Shown: one piece after another, positions 24,895 through 33,342 of the stretch
How positions within the stretch are numbered: position 1 is the stretch's first letter
Layout: every line of letters begins with the position of its first letter
Source of the DNA: JANYHH01 sp965249745
GTDB taxonomy: Bacteria > Deinococcota > Deinococci > Deinococcales > JAAFIG01
Assembly: GCA_965249745.1 (NCBI GenBank)
Contig: OZ252252.1
Location: 4,526,001-4,590,000, forward strand
Direction of reading: 5' to 3'
DNA length: 64,000 nucleotides
Notes under the pieces: generated by a model
What the model was told of the DNA's origin: nothing
Databases searched by the model: none
Seen by the model: only the letters and a program-made list of their open reading frames with translations
Program-made: the position numbers and the translations under genes

Positions 24895-25488
24895 ATGACC
24901 CGTATTGCCATCGTCTATCACACTGGTTTCGGTCACACCACCGTCGTGGCCGAGGCGGTCGCTCGAGGGGCGGCAACCGTTCCAGACACTAAAGTTAGCT
25001 TGATTCCGGTCGCAGAAGCCCAGACTCACCTGTCCGAACTCGAGGCGTCCGATGCCCTGATCTTTGGCTGTCCGACGTATATGGGCAGCGTTTCCGCCCC
25101 GTTCAAGGCGTTCATGGATGCCTCGAGCAAAGTCTGGTTAGCTCGAGGCTGGAAGGATAAGCTCGCGGCGGGCTTCACGCAGTCAGCCAGCGCCAGCGGC
25201 GATAAGCTGGCGACGCTGCAACAGTTGGTAATTTTCGCCGCACAGCATGGCATGGTCTGGGTGGGTTTGGGACTGGTCCCCGGCTGGAACTCTTCGCAAA
25301 GCAGTTCGGATGATCTCAACCGACTGGGCAGCTACTTGGGTGCAATGGCGCAATTCCACATAGATCGCAGCGCTGACAAGGTTCCATATCCCAGCGACCT
25401 CGAGACGGCAGCTCACTTAGGGAAGCGGGTGGCGGAGGCAGCGACACGCTGGGCTATGGGGCAACAGATTGCACTAGCCGCCGCTTGA
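24895..25488 (+). CDS. Flavodoxin-fold NAD(P)H:quinone oxidoreductase-like protein
   Basis: FMN-binding protein of the flavodoxin/WrbA superfamily. The phosphate loop reads Y-H-T-G-F-G-H-T near the N terminus. G-C-P-T-Y-M-G-S-V-S-A-P-F-K matches the WrbA-type isoalloxazine loop, and F-A-A-Q-H-G-M-V-W-V-G follows. Probably two-electron reduction of quinones with protection from radicals. The frame is open from 24760, but AAGGAG six bases before the ATG at 24895 settles the start. 197 residues. Confidence 0.85.
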   Translation: MTRIAIVYHTGFGHTTVVAEAVARGAATVPDTKVSLIPVAEAQTHLSELEASDALIFGCPTYMGSVSAPFKAFMDASSKVWLARGWKDKLAAGFTQSASASGDKLATLQQLVIFAAQHGMVWVGLGLVPGWNSSQSSSDDLNRLGSYLGAMAQFHIDRSADKVPYPSDLETAAHLGKRVAEAATRWAMGQQIALAAA

Positions 25489-25576
25489 ACGGCTCGAGGT
25501 CAAGCAATTCGGACATCTCGAGGTCAATCGGTCACCTCAAAATTACTCAACGCGTTGAACCCTTCCAGGAGGTACC

Positions 25577-25897
25577 GTGTTCTACGAACTTCGCCAATAT
25601 AGAACTCAGCCCAATCAGCGTGACCGATTCGCGTCTATGATGGAAACGACGATTATCCCGTTCATGGCTTTCAGGGGTATGGTCATTACGGATACCTTTC
25701 TGGACGAGCAGGACGAGAACCGCTATGTCTGGATGCGACGTTTTGAGGACGAGGCGCATCGGGTCAGAAGTTACGCAGCGGTGTACGAAAGCCTTGAGTG
25801 GCAGAACGAAATCGCGCCAGCAGCAAATCGCTTGCTGATCCGAGACCAAGCCGTGGTGACGCGGCTCGTACCCGTGTCGAGTTCAACCCTGGGTTAG
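25577..25897 (+). CDS. NIPSNAP family protein
   Basis: 106-residue ferredoxin-like dimeric alpha+beta barrel domain. It starts F-Y-E-L-R-Q-Y and contains I-I-P-F and Y-V-W-M-R-R-F-E-D as in NIPSNAP proteins. Molecular function in bacteria is not known. GTG start with a strong AGGAGG seven bases upstream. It lies 88 bases after the flavodoxin-like gene and may share its transcript. It overlaps the convergent hydrolase gene by 15 bases. Confidence 0.8.
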   Translation: MFYELRQYRTQPNQRDRFASMMETTIIPFMAFRGMVITDTFLDEQDENRYVWMRRFEDEAHRVRSYAAVYESLEWQNEIAPAANRLLIRDQAVVTRLVPVSSSTLG

Positions 25898-26551
25898 CAG
25901 GCTTCGGCTGAAGCCGCGTTCGGCCTCTTGAATCGCGCGGGTCATGGCGGCTCCGGGCTGTTCCAGCGTCCTGCCGTGCCCGACCGCCAGTCGGCTGGGG
26001 CGTAGATCGCGCAACATTCGTGCAGACTCGAGCGCCATGAGCTTATCCTCGGTCACGAAGGCCGAGAACGGGAACAGCGGCACGAGCATTCCCGCGACAA
26101 TCGTTTTGAAAATCGTTCCGTAGGCGTCCCCGGCAATCAGCGTGCCGTCACGCTCGTCCAGAAACGCCAGATGCCCTGCCGAGTGACCGGGCGAAAAAAT
26201 CGCCTCGAGCGATCCGACGCGTTCGCCGGGTTCCAAGAGTCGCGTGGGCTGCGTGGCGAAGAGCAGCCGTTTGGCTTCGATGCGGGCTTCCATCTCACGG
26301 CGACCGATGATGACCTCAGTATCCGGGAGGAGCGCATGTAGAGCATCCAGCGAGCCGATGTGATCCGGGTCGGCATGGGTCAGCAGGATGCGGCGAATCG
26401 GTGCGTTGTACTTTTCGGCGGCTTTGACGATCATGGTGGCGCTGCCGCTCATGTTGGTGTCTACCAGCGTGAAGCCGTCGTCCTCGCGGACCAAGAAGTG
26501 ATTGAACGCGCCGAAACGGGTGAGTTGAATCAGGTTCTGCGAGCCTTTCAT
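25883..26551 (-). CDS. Metallo-beta-lactamase fold hydrolase
   Basis: Metal hydrolase with the full signature T-H-A-D-P-D-H-I-G (HxDxDH), S-P-G-H-S-A-G-H, I-A-G-D-A-Y-G and a final V-G-H-G. 222 residues. The substrate is not known (lactonase, glyoxalase II-like or other). AAAAGGAG precedes the ATG. A strong promoter and TetR-type repeats lie upstream, so the divergent TetR at 26670 probably controls it. Confidence 0.85.
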   Translation of the reverse strand: MKGSQNLIQLTRFGAFNHFLVREDDGFTLVDTNMSGSATMIVKAAEKYNAPIRRILLTHADPDHIGSLDALHALLPDTEVIIGRREMEARIEAKRLLFATQPTRLLEPGERVGSLEAIFSPGHSAGHLAFLDERDGTLIAGDAYGTIFKTIVAGMLVPLFPFSAFVTEDKLMALESARMLRDLRPSRLAVGHGRTLEQPGAAMTRAIQEAERGFSRSLLTQG

Positions 26552-26582
26552 GGAGTACTCCTTTTGGAAGTGACCTGAGTAC

Positions 26583-26652
26583 GAGTGATCTGAAAACTAT
26601 CACTGGTCATCTTCAACACGATCACTGTACGCCTTGGTGCTTCGTCTGTCAA
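26583..26652 (-). promoter_or_regulatory. Promoter of the hydrolase gene with TetR-type operators
   Basis: TTGACA (26652-26647), 17 bases, TACAGT (26629-26624) on the minus strand. Downstream, AGTGAT / ATCACT inverted units recur between 26583 and 26626, as expected for a TetR dimer site. Confidence 0.7.
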
Positions 26653-26656
26653 GACG

Positions 26657-26662
26657 TACACT
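26657..26662 (+). promoter_or_regulatory. -10 box, leaderless start of the TetR gene
   Basis: TACACT, seven bases before the ATG at 26670. It lies back to back with the hydrolase -35. Confidence 0.6.
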
Positions 26663-26669
26663 GGTCGTC

Positions 26670-27245
26670 ATGCCCTACCCCGCCAAAACCAGTCCTGAAG
26701 CGATCCTTCAAGCCGCCCTCGAGATCCTAGAGGAACACGGCCCAACCGAACTCTCCACCCGCAATCTGGCCGAGAAATTGGGCATCAAAGCGCCCAGCCT
26801 GTACCGCCATTACCCCGACCGGGCCGCACTCGAGGCGGCGCTGGTCAATCAAGGCGCACGGCTGGCAGCCGATCAACTGCAACGCGCCAGAGATGGAATC
26901 GGGCCGCTCGAGGCGTTCCAGTGCGTGGCCGAGGCGTATCTGGAATTCGCTCGAAACCACCCGCACCTGTACGACCTGATGGTCTCACCGAACATCGCCA
27001 CGCTGCCAGGCGCGGGCGACCAGGGCAAGCGGCTCTGGAACGCGTTGCTGGCCACCGTCGGCGCGGTCACGGGGGTGACCGACGATACCGCCTCCACGGT
27101 GGCGTTCTGGTCGTTTGTCCACGGCTTCGTCAGTTTGGAACGGGCCGGGTTGTTCGGAGCGAGCGGACCCAAGGGCGGGTTCGAGGTGGGACTGGCGGCG
27201 CTGGGAGCAGGTTTCTCGCGCTCGCCCGATATCGTAGCGGTTTGA
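26670..27245 (+). CDS. TetR family repressor
   Basis: The N-terminal helix-turn-helix is clear: I-L-Q-A-A-L-E-I-L-E-E-H-G, then L-S-T-R-N-L-A-E-K-L-G-I-K-A-P-S-L-Y-R-H-Y-P-D-R. The C-terminal ligand domain resembles the TetR_C WHG type (F-V-H-G-F-V-S-L-E). 191 residues from the ATG chosen by its -10 box; the frame is open from 26634. Probably represses itself and the divergent hydrolase gene. The ligand is unknown. Confidence 0.88.
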   Translation: MPYPAKTSPEAILQAALEILEEHGPTELSTRNLAEKLGIKAPSLYRHYPDRAALEAALVNQGARLAADQLQRARDGIGPLEAFQCVAEAYLEFARNHPHLYDLMVSPNIATLPGAGDQGKRLWNALLATVGAVTGVTDDTASTVAFWSFVHGFVSLERAGLFGASGPKGGFEVGLAALGAGFSRSPDIVAV

Positions 27246-27257
27246 ATTTCAAAGCTG

Positions 27258-28148
27258 TCAGTCAGATTTATTCCCCTGCGACGAAACAGCCATGAAAGCG
27301 ATTGAGGCGACGATCACAACCGCTCCCAGCCACTGCGTGTGACGCAGCGTTTCACCCAGGAAGAGCGCACCGCCCACGACGCCAAACACGGGTATCAGGG
27401 TCAGGTAGACCGCCGTCTCGTTGGCGGCCATGCCCCGCTGGGCCAGAAAGTAAAAACTAAAACCCAGCGCGTACTGCATGACCCCGAGTAGTGCCGCTAG
27501 CCCCCAACCCCACGGGTCAAGATCTCGTGGCACGACGCGGCCACCGCTCGCCAGAATCACGCCCCAGACGACTAAGACCGCCGCCAGGCCAACCAGTTGT
27601 TGCAAGCCGACCATCACCACCGGCTCGAGGTCCAGAATCTCACGCTGATTGAAGACCACGTAAAGTGCGGCGCAGGCGGTCCCGAGCAGCACCAAGAAAT
27701 TGCCAGAAAGCGCGTTGGAGACAGCCGCCGTACCGATCACCAAGACCGCGCCGAATGTGGCGAGCAGCGCCAGCCCGAGCAGGCGTCGTTCAACCCGCAC
27801 CTTCAATAGAAACGCCGAAAGCGTCAGGATCATGACCGTTTCCAACGTCGCCACCAACGATGCCTGCCCGGCACTCGTCATGGTCAACCCGAGAAAACCG
27901 AGCAGATACGTCATGCCAGGCTCGAGGACACCGGTCGCGGCGCGTTTCCAGACCTCGAGTCTGAGCGGGATAGAACGCTTTGTCAGCCAGACGAACAACC
28001 ACAGCGCACTCAGGCTCCCCAGCAGTTGCACCAACAACAGCGTGACCGGCGGGAACCGCTCGAGCGCGAATTTGCTGAACACGGTCGAAGCGCCGAAGAT
28101 CCCGGCTGAACCCACCGCCAGCATTCGGGCGCGACCGGCCGAGGTCAC
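27258..28148 (-). CDS. EamA/DMT family transporter
   Basis: 296 residues with ten predicted membrane helices in two similar halves, as in RhaT/EamA exporters (G-A-S-T-V-F-S-K-F-A-L near the first helix, A-N-E-T-A-V-Y-L-T-L-I-P-V-F-G-V-V-G-G-A-L-F-L-G-E in helix 9). Likely exports a metabolite or amino acid. GTG start. The MarR gene 33 bases upstream on the same strand may control it as part of one transcript. Confidence 0.85.
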   Translation of the reverse strand: MTSAGRARMLAVGSAGIFGASTVFSKFALERFPPVTLLLVQLLGSLSALWLFVWLTKRSIPLRLEVWKRAATGVLEPGMTYLLGFLGLTMTSAGQASLVATLETVMILTLSAFLLKVRVERRLLGLALLATFGAVLVIGTAAVSNALSGNFLVLLGTACAALYVVFNQREILDLEPVVMVGLQQLVGLAAVLVVWGVILASGGRVVPRDLDPWGWGLAALLGVMQYALGFSFYFLAQRGMAANETAVYLTLIPVFGVVGGALFLGETLRHTQWLGAVVIVASIAFMAVSSQGNKSD

Positions 28149-28181
28149 GGCGATCTCATTTCTTTGACCTCAAGACGCTTA

Positions 28182-28742
28182 TCATTCTGCCAAGCGGCGA
28201 GCTTGTTGTTCCACCGGACAAGTCGCTTGCGGGCAGACTTCCTCTTCGCACAGGCGGCACAGGCTGGAGGCGCAGGCTTCATCCGTCGTCATCGCAGCCA
28301 GCATTTTCTCGAGCAGCCTCGTGAGCTGACGTTTTTCGGGTTGTGCAAGGGCGTGAAGTCCACCCTGAGCCTGAACCCGTCGCGCTGTCAGGACGGTGGC
28401 CCGTCGTTCCAAACCCGCATCGGTCAGGACTATCGCCAGGGTGCGCCCGTCGCTTCCTGAGCGGCGCTCCGCGAGACCCTTGCCTGTCAGCCGATCCACG
28501 AGTCGCACCGTGCCCGGATGGGACAGTCCGAGCACCTTGGAGAGCGCATTGACAGAGATTCCGGGTTGCGACCCGAGCGTGACCAGTGCGGCTGGAATTT
28601 CGCCGCCGTACCCGATCTTGGACTCGACCGCCGCCTTCAGACCGTCAACCAAGCCGAGCGACAAAACCCCAAGCAGGTTCAGTGTTCTCGCCTCTTCGGG
28701 CGTCACGGGCCGAGATTCAGGTTGTGTAAAAATCATATGCAT
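28182..28742 (-). CDS. MarR family regulator with cysteine-rich tail
   Basis: Winged helix of the MarR type (S-V-N-A-L-S-K-V-L-G-L-S-H-P-G-T-V-R-L-V-D-R-L as recognition part, D-G-R-T in the wing). The C terminus holds six cysteines within about 25 residues (C-A-S-S-L-C-R-L-C, V-C, T-C-P-V), a likely metal or redox site. The gene starts inside an inverted repeat, so autoregulation is likely. Start at M1 (28742) or at M3 (28736); TATGAT lies just upstream of both. Confidence 0.83.
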   Translation of the reverse strand: MHMIFTQPESRPVTPEEARTLNLLGVLSLGLVDGLKAAVESKIGYGGEIPAALVTLGSQPGISVNALSKVLGLSHPGTVRLVDRLTGKGLAERRSGSDGRTLAIVLTDAGLERRATVLTARRVQAQGGLHALAQPEKRQLTRLLEKMLAAMTTDEACASSLCRLCEEEVCPQATCPVEQQARRLAE

Positions 28743-28758
28743 AAATCATACATATGAT
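28732..28758. promoter_or_regulatory. MarR operator over the start of its own gene
   Basis: Inverted repeat ATCATATG (28732-28739) and CATATGAT (28751-28758). The -10 box TATGAT of the MarR gene lies inside it. Confidence 0.75.
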
Positions 28759-28874
28759 TGGCTCCGACTGCCAACCTGCGTAATTTGAGATGTCAACACC
28801 GGTCCACGCTCCTCCGACGCGCTCGAGCTGGGCGCGTTTAGGCTAGACTTCCTCTCAAGCTGAAAGGAAACCTC

Positions 28875-29648
28875 ATGCCTGAACTCCAGAACATCCTGCT
28901 CGAGGTGAGAGCGACGGACGCGGTGGCGGTCATTCGCCTGAACCGCCCGAAGGTGCTGAACGCCCTGAACAGCGCCACCCTTGGAGAAATTGTCACAGCC
29001 TTGGATGGGATTGCCGCGAACGACGCGCTGCGCTGCGTGGTGCTGACGGGTTCCGAGCGTGCCTTCGCGGCCGGGGCGGACATCGCAGAGATGGCGGGCC
29101 AAGCCGCGCCGAGCGCCGACAGCGCGAACGTCTGGGCACGACTCGCCAGATTCCCGAAGCCCCTGATCGCCGCCGTGAACGGCTTAGCCCTGGGCGGCGG
29201 TATGGAACTGGCGTTGCTCTGCGACATCGTGCTGGCCGGTGAAACCGCGCGCTTCGGGCAGCCGGAGATCAACCTCGGGATTATCCCCGGCGCGGGCGGC
29301 ACGCAGCGCCTGACTCGAGCGGTTGGGAAATCTCTGGCGATGGAGATGGTTCTGAACGCCCGCATGTTGAACGCCGAGGAAGCCCTGACCCTGGGCTTGG
29401 TCTCCGCCGTTTACCCGGCGGAGACGTTGCTTCGGAACGCCCTGACGCTGGCGCGGCAGATCGCGGCCCGAGCACCGATGGCCGTGCAAGCCGCCAAAGC
29501 GAGCGTCAATGCGGCGTTTGAAACCGGTCTCGAAGCGGGGCTGGCGGTCGAGCAAGGCCACTTCGCGGCGCTCTTCAAAACTGAGGACCAGAAGGAGGGC
29601 ATGGCCGCCTTCCTGGAGAAGCGCCGCCCGCAGTGGAAAGGCAAATGA
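28875..29648 (+). CDS. Enoyl-CoA hydratase
   Basis: Hydrates trans-2-enoyl-CoA in fatty acid beta-oxidation. The crotonase fold is shown by oxyanion loops F-A-A-G-A-D-I-A-E-M and A-L-G-G-G-M-E-L-A. Both catalytic Glu residues are present (in G-M-E-L and Q-P-E-I-N-L-G-I-I-P-G-A-G-G). 257 residues. AAAGGAAA lies before the ATG. The Nudix gene overlaps its stop by four bases. Confidence 0.9.
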   Translation: MPELQNILLEVRATDAVAVIRLNRPKVLNALNSATLGEIVTALDGIAANDALRCVVLTGSERAFAAGADIAEMAGQAAPSADSANVWARLARFPKPLIAAVNGLALGGGMELALLCDIVLAGETARFGQPEINLGIIPGAGGTQRLTRAVGKSLAMEMVLNARMLNAEEALTLGLVSAVYPAETLLRNALTLARQIAARAPMAVQAAKASVNAAFETGLEAGLAVEQGHFAALFKTEDQKEGMAAFLEKRRPQWKGK

Positions 29649-30151
29649 GCGACCTCAGCCTACCCGCTCGAGCCTCGCATCACGGGGAACGCACCCGAGC
29701 GGGCGGCTTCATCCTGCGCGGTCACGGGGACAGCCTCGAGGTGCTACTGATGCGGCGCTTCAAACTGGGGCGCGGCGAGTATTACGTCGTGCCGGGCGGT
29801 AGCCTGGAGGACGGCGAATCGCTCGAGGAGGCGGCCGTGCGGGAACTCACGGAGGAGACCGGCGTGGCGTTTCGGTTGACGGGCAAACTCTACGAATCGG
29901 TCAATCCAGGCTCAAACCGGGTCGGGCATTACTTCGCGGCGCAGTGGAACTCCGGCGAACCGCACCTGCACGCCCAGAGTCCAGAATCGGTCGAGCGTCA
30001 AAGCGCCGAGAACCGCTATCAACCGCTCTGGGTCGCCGCCGGACAGGTCTGCGAGTTGCCGCTCTTTCCCTCCGTGATCCGAGACCGACTATGCCAGGAC
30101 TTACTGAACGGCTTCGAGGACAGACCGATTCGCCTCGAGGAAACCGACTGA
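29645..30151 (+). CDS. Nudix hydrolase
   Basis: Cleaves a nucleoside diphosphate linked to another group. The Nudix box is complete: G-G-S-L-E-D-G-E-S-L-E-E-A-A-V-R-E-L-T-E, then E-T-G-V. 168 residues. The ATG at 29645 overlaps the upstream TGA (ATGA), so translation is coupled to the enoyl-CoA hydratase. This could point to CoA-derivative clean-up, though that is inference. Confidence 0.87.
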   Translation: MSDLSLPARASHHGERTRAGGFILRGHGDSLEVLLMRRFKLGRGEYYVVPGGSLEDGESLEEAAVRELTEETGVAFRLTGKLYESVNPGSNRVGHYFAAQWNSGEPHLHAQSPESVERQSAENRYQPLWVAAGQVCELPLFPSVIRDRLCQDLLNGFEDRPIRLEETD

Positions 30152-30232
30152 GAAGCGACGCTCCCCCTCGAGCGTAGAATGGGCTGATTCCAACGCCTAG
30201 CCCTCGAGGAGCGACCCGCCAAGGAGACCGCC

Positions 30233-31021
30233 ATGTCCGCACCCGCCACACCGACAGCAGTACTGCTGACCCACCTAGAAAACGGCGTTTGCACGCTGAC
30301 CATGAACCGCCCGGAAACGCTGAACGCCGGAAACCTCGAGATGCTCGTCGCCCTTTCCGACGCGCTGACCCAGGCGGAGCGCGACGAGAACGTGCGTTGC
30401 ATCGTCGTGACCGGCGCGGGGCGCGGCTTTTGCAGCGGCGCGGACTTGAAGGCTGGCATTCAAGGTTCGCTGAAGGACCACCTGGATCGCAGCTTCCGCC
30501 CGGTCGTGACCAAGATGCGGAACATCCCAAAGCCCATCATCACCGCTGTCAACGGCATCGCGGCGGGTGCGGGGGCCAGCATCGCCCTGGCGGGCGACCT
30601 GCGCGTTTTCTCCGAGAGCGCCGTGTTCGTCGAAGCCTTCAGCGGCATTGCGCTGATCCCGGACGCGGGCAGCACTTGGTTCCTGCCGCGCCTAGTCGGG
30701 TACAACCGCGCCTTTGACCTGATGGTGAACGCCGAAAAAGTCAACGCCGAGGACGCCTTTAAGATGGGCCTGTGCGAACGCGTCTACCCGGACGCCGAAT
30801 TCCAGGCTCGAGTCAAGTCGCTTGCAGAAAAGTTAGCGGCGGGACCGACCAAGACGATTGGGTTGACGAAACGTGCCCTCAACAAAGCGATGACGCTGGG
30901 CTTCGAGGACGCCTTGGAGTACGAGGGGCAATTGCAGGATATTGCCGGAGCGACCAACGATTTCAAAGAGGGCATGGCGGCGTTTCTGGAACGTCGCGCC
31001 CCCAAGTTCACCGGAAAGTGA
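30233..31021 (+). CDS. Enoyl-CoA hydratase/isomerase, PaaG-like
   Basis: Crotonase-fold protein of 262 residues. Oxyanion loops are C-S-G-A-D-L-K and A-A-G-A-G-A-S-I-A-L. The first catalytic Glu position is replaced, and the second is Asp in L-I-P-D-A-G-S-T-W-F-L-P, as in PaaG (ring-opening isomerase of phenylacetate breakdown) and related isomerases. So an isomerase is more likely than a hydratase. AAGGAG lies before the ATG. No other paa genes are seen. Confidence 0.85.
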   Translation: MSAPATPTAVLLTHLENGVCTLTMNRPETLNAGNLEMLVALSDALTQAERDENVRCIVVTGAGRGFCSGADLKAGIQGSLKDHLDRSFRPVVTKMRNIPKPIITAVNGIAAGAGASIALAGDLRVFSESAVFVEAFSGIALIPDAGSTWFLPRLVGYNRAFDLMVNAEKVNAEDAFKMGLCERVYPDAEFQARVKSLAEKLAAGPTKTIGLTKRALNKAMTLGFEDALEYEGQLQDIAGATNDFKEGMAAFLERRAPKFTGK

Positions 31022-31174
31022 TCGAAGGCGTTTTGCAATCTCGAGCCTTTACTGGTAACGGCACGGTTCGGCTACTAGACGCGTGCGTCACAGAAGCACT
31101 CTATTGCCTTAAAACGTTAAGTTGACCATGCCGAACTCAGTAATTGAGCGGGTCCACGAAACTTCCTCGAGAAA

Positions 31175-31208
31175 AGAAAGAGCCGGTGCAAATGCACCGG
31201 CTCTTTCT
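31175..31208 (-). terminator. Terminator after tRNA-Ser
   Basis: Perfect 16-bp stem (AGAAAGAGCCGGTGCA and its complement) with a two-base loop, followed by CTTTTCT on the minus strand. Confidence 0.9.
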
Positions 31209-31210
31209 CA

Positions 31211-31301
<91 letters not shown>

Positions 31302-31575
31302 AGCCCGCCCCGACCCTCGGAAGCGGCTGGGAGTTTATCACATGCGTTTGGGGGCGTAAAGCGAGCTAACAAGCGACGGAGTTCCGCACGTGCGAGTGCC
31401 AGATTTGCTTTTTAAAACCACTGCCGCCCCGTCAGGCTCGAGGAAAAGCCGTTTTGCGAATTTCGCTTTTAAATTGCGTTAATTTTACTTTTCTAGGCTT
31501 TTTTAATTATTTTGCTGGTTTTCTTCTATTTATTTGCGGTTTTGTGCTATAGTTTTCTGGAAGGTAGAGGTTTTT

Positions 31576-31686
31576 ATGATGTTCCATTTGATCGTTTTGG
31601 TTATCAGTTATATCGCTTTGATCGCGTTCGCCAGCAATGCCGTTCAGCACTTCACCCGCAGCTCCAAACCGCGTCTCGAGCGCTGA
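31576..31686 (+). CDS. 36-residue single-helix membrane protein
   Basis: Starts M-M-F-H, then one hydrophobic helix (L-I-V-L-V-I-S-Y-I-A-L-I-A-F-A) and a basic tail ending R-S-S-K-P-R-L-E-R. AGGTAGAGG precedes the ATG, an extended -10 TGCTATAGT lies upstream near 31545, and a terminator follows 26 bases after the stop. So the small gene has every signal of a real transcription unit. It lies in a 437-base gap (31302-31738) whose part 31440-31560 is strikingly AT-rich. No family is known to me. Confidence 0.7.
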   Translation: MMFHLIVLVISYIALIAFASNAVQHFTRSSKPRLER

Positions 31687-31712
31687 ACGCGAAATCAATC
31701 CAGCCCCTCAGA

Positions 31713-31735
31713 CCCGCTCAAGGTGAGCGGGTTTT
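31713..31735 (+). terminator. Terminator of the small membrane protein gene
   Basis: Stem CCCGCTCA / TGAGCGGG, loop AGG, then TTTTATC. Confidence 0.85.
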
Positions 31736-31744
31736 ATCGTGACG

Positions 31745-31750
31745 TACACT
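31745..31750 (+). promoter_or_regulatory. -10 box, leaderless start of the YraN gene
   Basis: TACACT, six bases before the GTG at 31757, just after the terminator above. It decides the start, six codons inside the open frame. Confidence 0.62.
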
Positions 31751-31756
31751 GTCGCC

Positions 31757-32086
31757 GTGAAAGGCGAATGGGCAGAGGCATTAGCGGCAACCTTCCTCGA
31801 GCAATCTGGACTGAAGCTCTTGCAACGCAATTACCGCGTGCGCGGCGGCGAGATTGATCTAATCGCCTTAGACGGCGATGCGACTGTATTCATTGAAGTC
31901 AAGCAGCGCAGCCGCGATTCGCACGGCACGGCGGGCGAGTTCATCACCGCCAAGAAAGCCATGCTGATCCGTCGTGCGGCCCTGCAATATTTGGAGCGTG
32001 ATGATGTATTTTGCCGCTTTGACGCCGTGTTGATCGAAGGCGATGCTCGAGACCCCAAAGTGACCTGGTTGAAGGACGCGTTCTAA
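31757..32086 (+). CDS. YraN/UPF0102 family endonuclease-like protein
   Basis: Restriction-endonuclease-like fold of about 109 residues: K-G-E-W-A-E-A-L-A, then Y-R-V-R-G-G-E-I-D-L-I-A, V-F-I-E-V-K-Q-R (the D...ExK catalytic set) and F-D-A-V-L-I-E. Widespread; the role is unclear, perhaps Holliday junction or DNA processing. The frame opens at 31739, but the leaderless promoter points to the GTG. It overlaps the convergent Nudix gene by four bases. Confidence 0.88.
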   Translation: MKGEWAEALAATFLEQSGLKLLQRNYRVRGGEIDLIALDGDATVFIEVKQRSRDSHGTAGEFITAKKAMLIRRAALQYLERDDVFCRFDAVLIEGDARDPKVTWLKDAF

Positions 32087-32571
32087 AGCCTAATCCCGTC
32101 CTCGAGATACCAGGTCTCCCCCATTTTGAGCGCTTCCAGAGCAGCCGACATTCTTCGCGCCAAACGCTGTACCAGCAATCTAAGCAATTCAGTGGGCGCG
32201 ATGAACCGAAACCACTCGAGTTCGGCGGGTGGTAGGCGAATCTGAGCGATCCTGTCTGGCTCGAGGATGCCACCGTCAAAGATGAAAGATAGGGATTCTG
32301 TACGATCTACGGTCGGTGACAGGTAATTCACTACTAACAAGCGCCTAGGCTCGAGGGTCAACCCGAGTTCTTCGCTGATTTCCCGTCTGGCGCATTGCTT
32401 TGGGGACTCATTCTGTTCGGTAATACCGCCAGGGATTTCCAGCGTTGGCTTGTACCCAGGTTGTACAACCAAGATAGTGCCGTGAGCATCGCGGATCAAG
32501 CAACCGGCACTCATGCGTTTTTTGGGTAAGGACTCGAGATCAGGAGTATCTGGCACGTCTTCGAGCTTCAC
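32083..32571 (-). CDS. Nudix hydrolase
   Basis: Nudix box G-G-I-T-E-Q-N-E-S-P-K-Q-C-A-R-R-E-I-S-E followed by E-L-G-L. This matches the ADP-ribose pyrophosphatase style of box, with Y-L-S-P-T-V-D-R-T-E-S after it. The start is uncertain: the frame opens at 32661 inside the divergent antitoxin gene. I use the GTG at 32571; the ATG at 32514 is also possible. It would be 162 residues. Confidence 0.8.
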   Translation of the reverse strand: MKLEDVPDTPDLESLPKKRMSAGCLIRDAHGTILVVQPGYKPTLEIPGGITEQNESPKQCARREISEELGLTLEPRRLLVVNYLSPTVDRTESLSFIFDGGILEPDRIAQIRLPPAELEWFRFIAPTELLRLLVQRLARRMSAALEALKMGETWYLEDGIRL

Positions 32572-32616
32572 GAGCGACAATGAGGTTTGATGAGTATTCT
32601 TACTTTTGAACTGTTG

Positions 32617-32622
32617 TAAGAT
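32617..32622 (+). promoter_or_regulatory. -10 box, leaderless start of the vapB-like gene
   Basis: TAAGAT, six bases before the GTG at 32629. Confidence 0.58.
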
Positions 32623-32628
32623 TCGACA

Positions 32629-32892
32629 GTGGAACGCTCGAAGATCAGTAGTCGTGGCCAAATCGTCATCCCGAAGACCTTGCGGGACAGTCTCGATTTG
32701 CGCGAGGGAGACGCTGTGGCTTTCCTGTACGACGATGGAAAATTAATTCTTCAGCCGTTGCCGCGCCGCAGCCTTCACGAAGCAGCCAGTCAGATTCAGC
32801 CGCACCCACCACGAATCGCTTTACCCTTCGATGAACTGCTCGAGGCTGAGAAGCGCAGTGCCAGAGAACGCCGTGCCAATGGACGCCCGTGA
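32629..32892 (+). CDS. vapB: AbrB/MazE-type antitoxin
   Basis: The swapped-hairpin DNA-binding domain is clear (K-I-S-S-R-G-Q-I-V-I-P-K, L-R-E-G-D-A-V-A-F-L). The C-terminal half (A-L-P-F-D-E-L-L-E-A-E-K-R) should wrap the toxin. 87 residues. It is followed directly by a PIN-domain toxin gene, with TGATG at the junction, so this is a type II toxin-antitoxin pair. Confidence 0.88.
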   Translation: MERSKISSRGQIVIPKTLRDSLDLREGDAVAFLYDDGKLILQPLPRRSLHEAASQIQPHPPRIALPFDELLEAEKRSARERRANGRP

Positions 32893-33278
32893 TGTGGGCA
32901 GACACAAACATTTTGATTCGCCTAGCAACAAAATCTCCTATCGAGCAATACGAGGCTGTTGAGACGTTCTTTGAGCAAACCAAAGACCCAATTCATGTCC
33001 ACGCAGCCCACGTTTGTGAAGCCATCTTCGTCCTCGAGGGGCAGGTGTATCAGATGACCCCACAAAACGCGGCGCAGGTCTTGGGAATCGTGCTGAGCGT
33101 TGAGGCTTTGACGGTCGTGGATGACGCCGCTGTGACTCGAGCGCTAGCCGTGTACCCTGCCAGCAACCTGGATTTCCCAGACGTTTTGATTTGCGAGTTG
33201 GCTCGAGTGGCTGGAACACAGGTGTTGAGCTTTGACCGCAAGATCGCTCGGCTGGGTGTGACCGTCATCAAACCATGA
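32892..33278 (+). CDS. vapC: PIN-domain toxin, VapC type
   Basis: Predicted Mg-dependent RNase. The acidic set is visible: Asp in M-W-A-D-T-N, Glu in V-C-E-A-I-F, Asp in L-D-F-P-D-V-L-I, and a final Asp in S-F-D-R-K. 128 residues. The ATG at 32892 shares a base with the antitoxin stop. A GTG one codon earlier is an alternative. Confidence 0.88.
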   Translation: MWADTNILIRLATKSPIEQYEAVETFFEQTKDPIHVHAAHVCEAIFVLEGQVYQMTPQNAAQVLGIVLSVEALTVVDDAAVTRALAVYPASNLDFPDVLICELARVAGTQVLSFDRKIARLGVTVIKP

Positions 33279-33342
33279 AGGTCAGACTTTACCGATAAAG
33301 CACGATTCGGACACCGCAGACTTTCTTCACAGGCACACCAAA

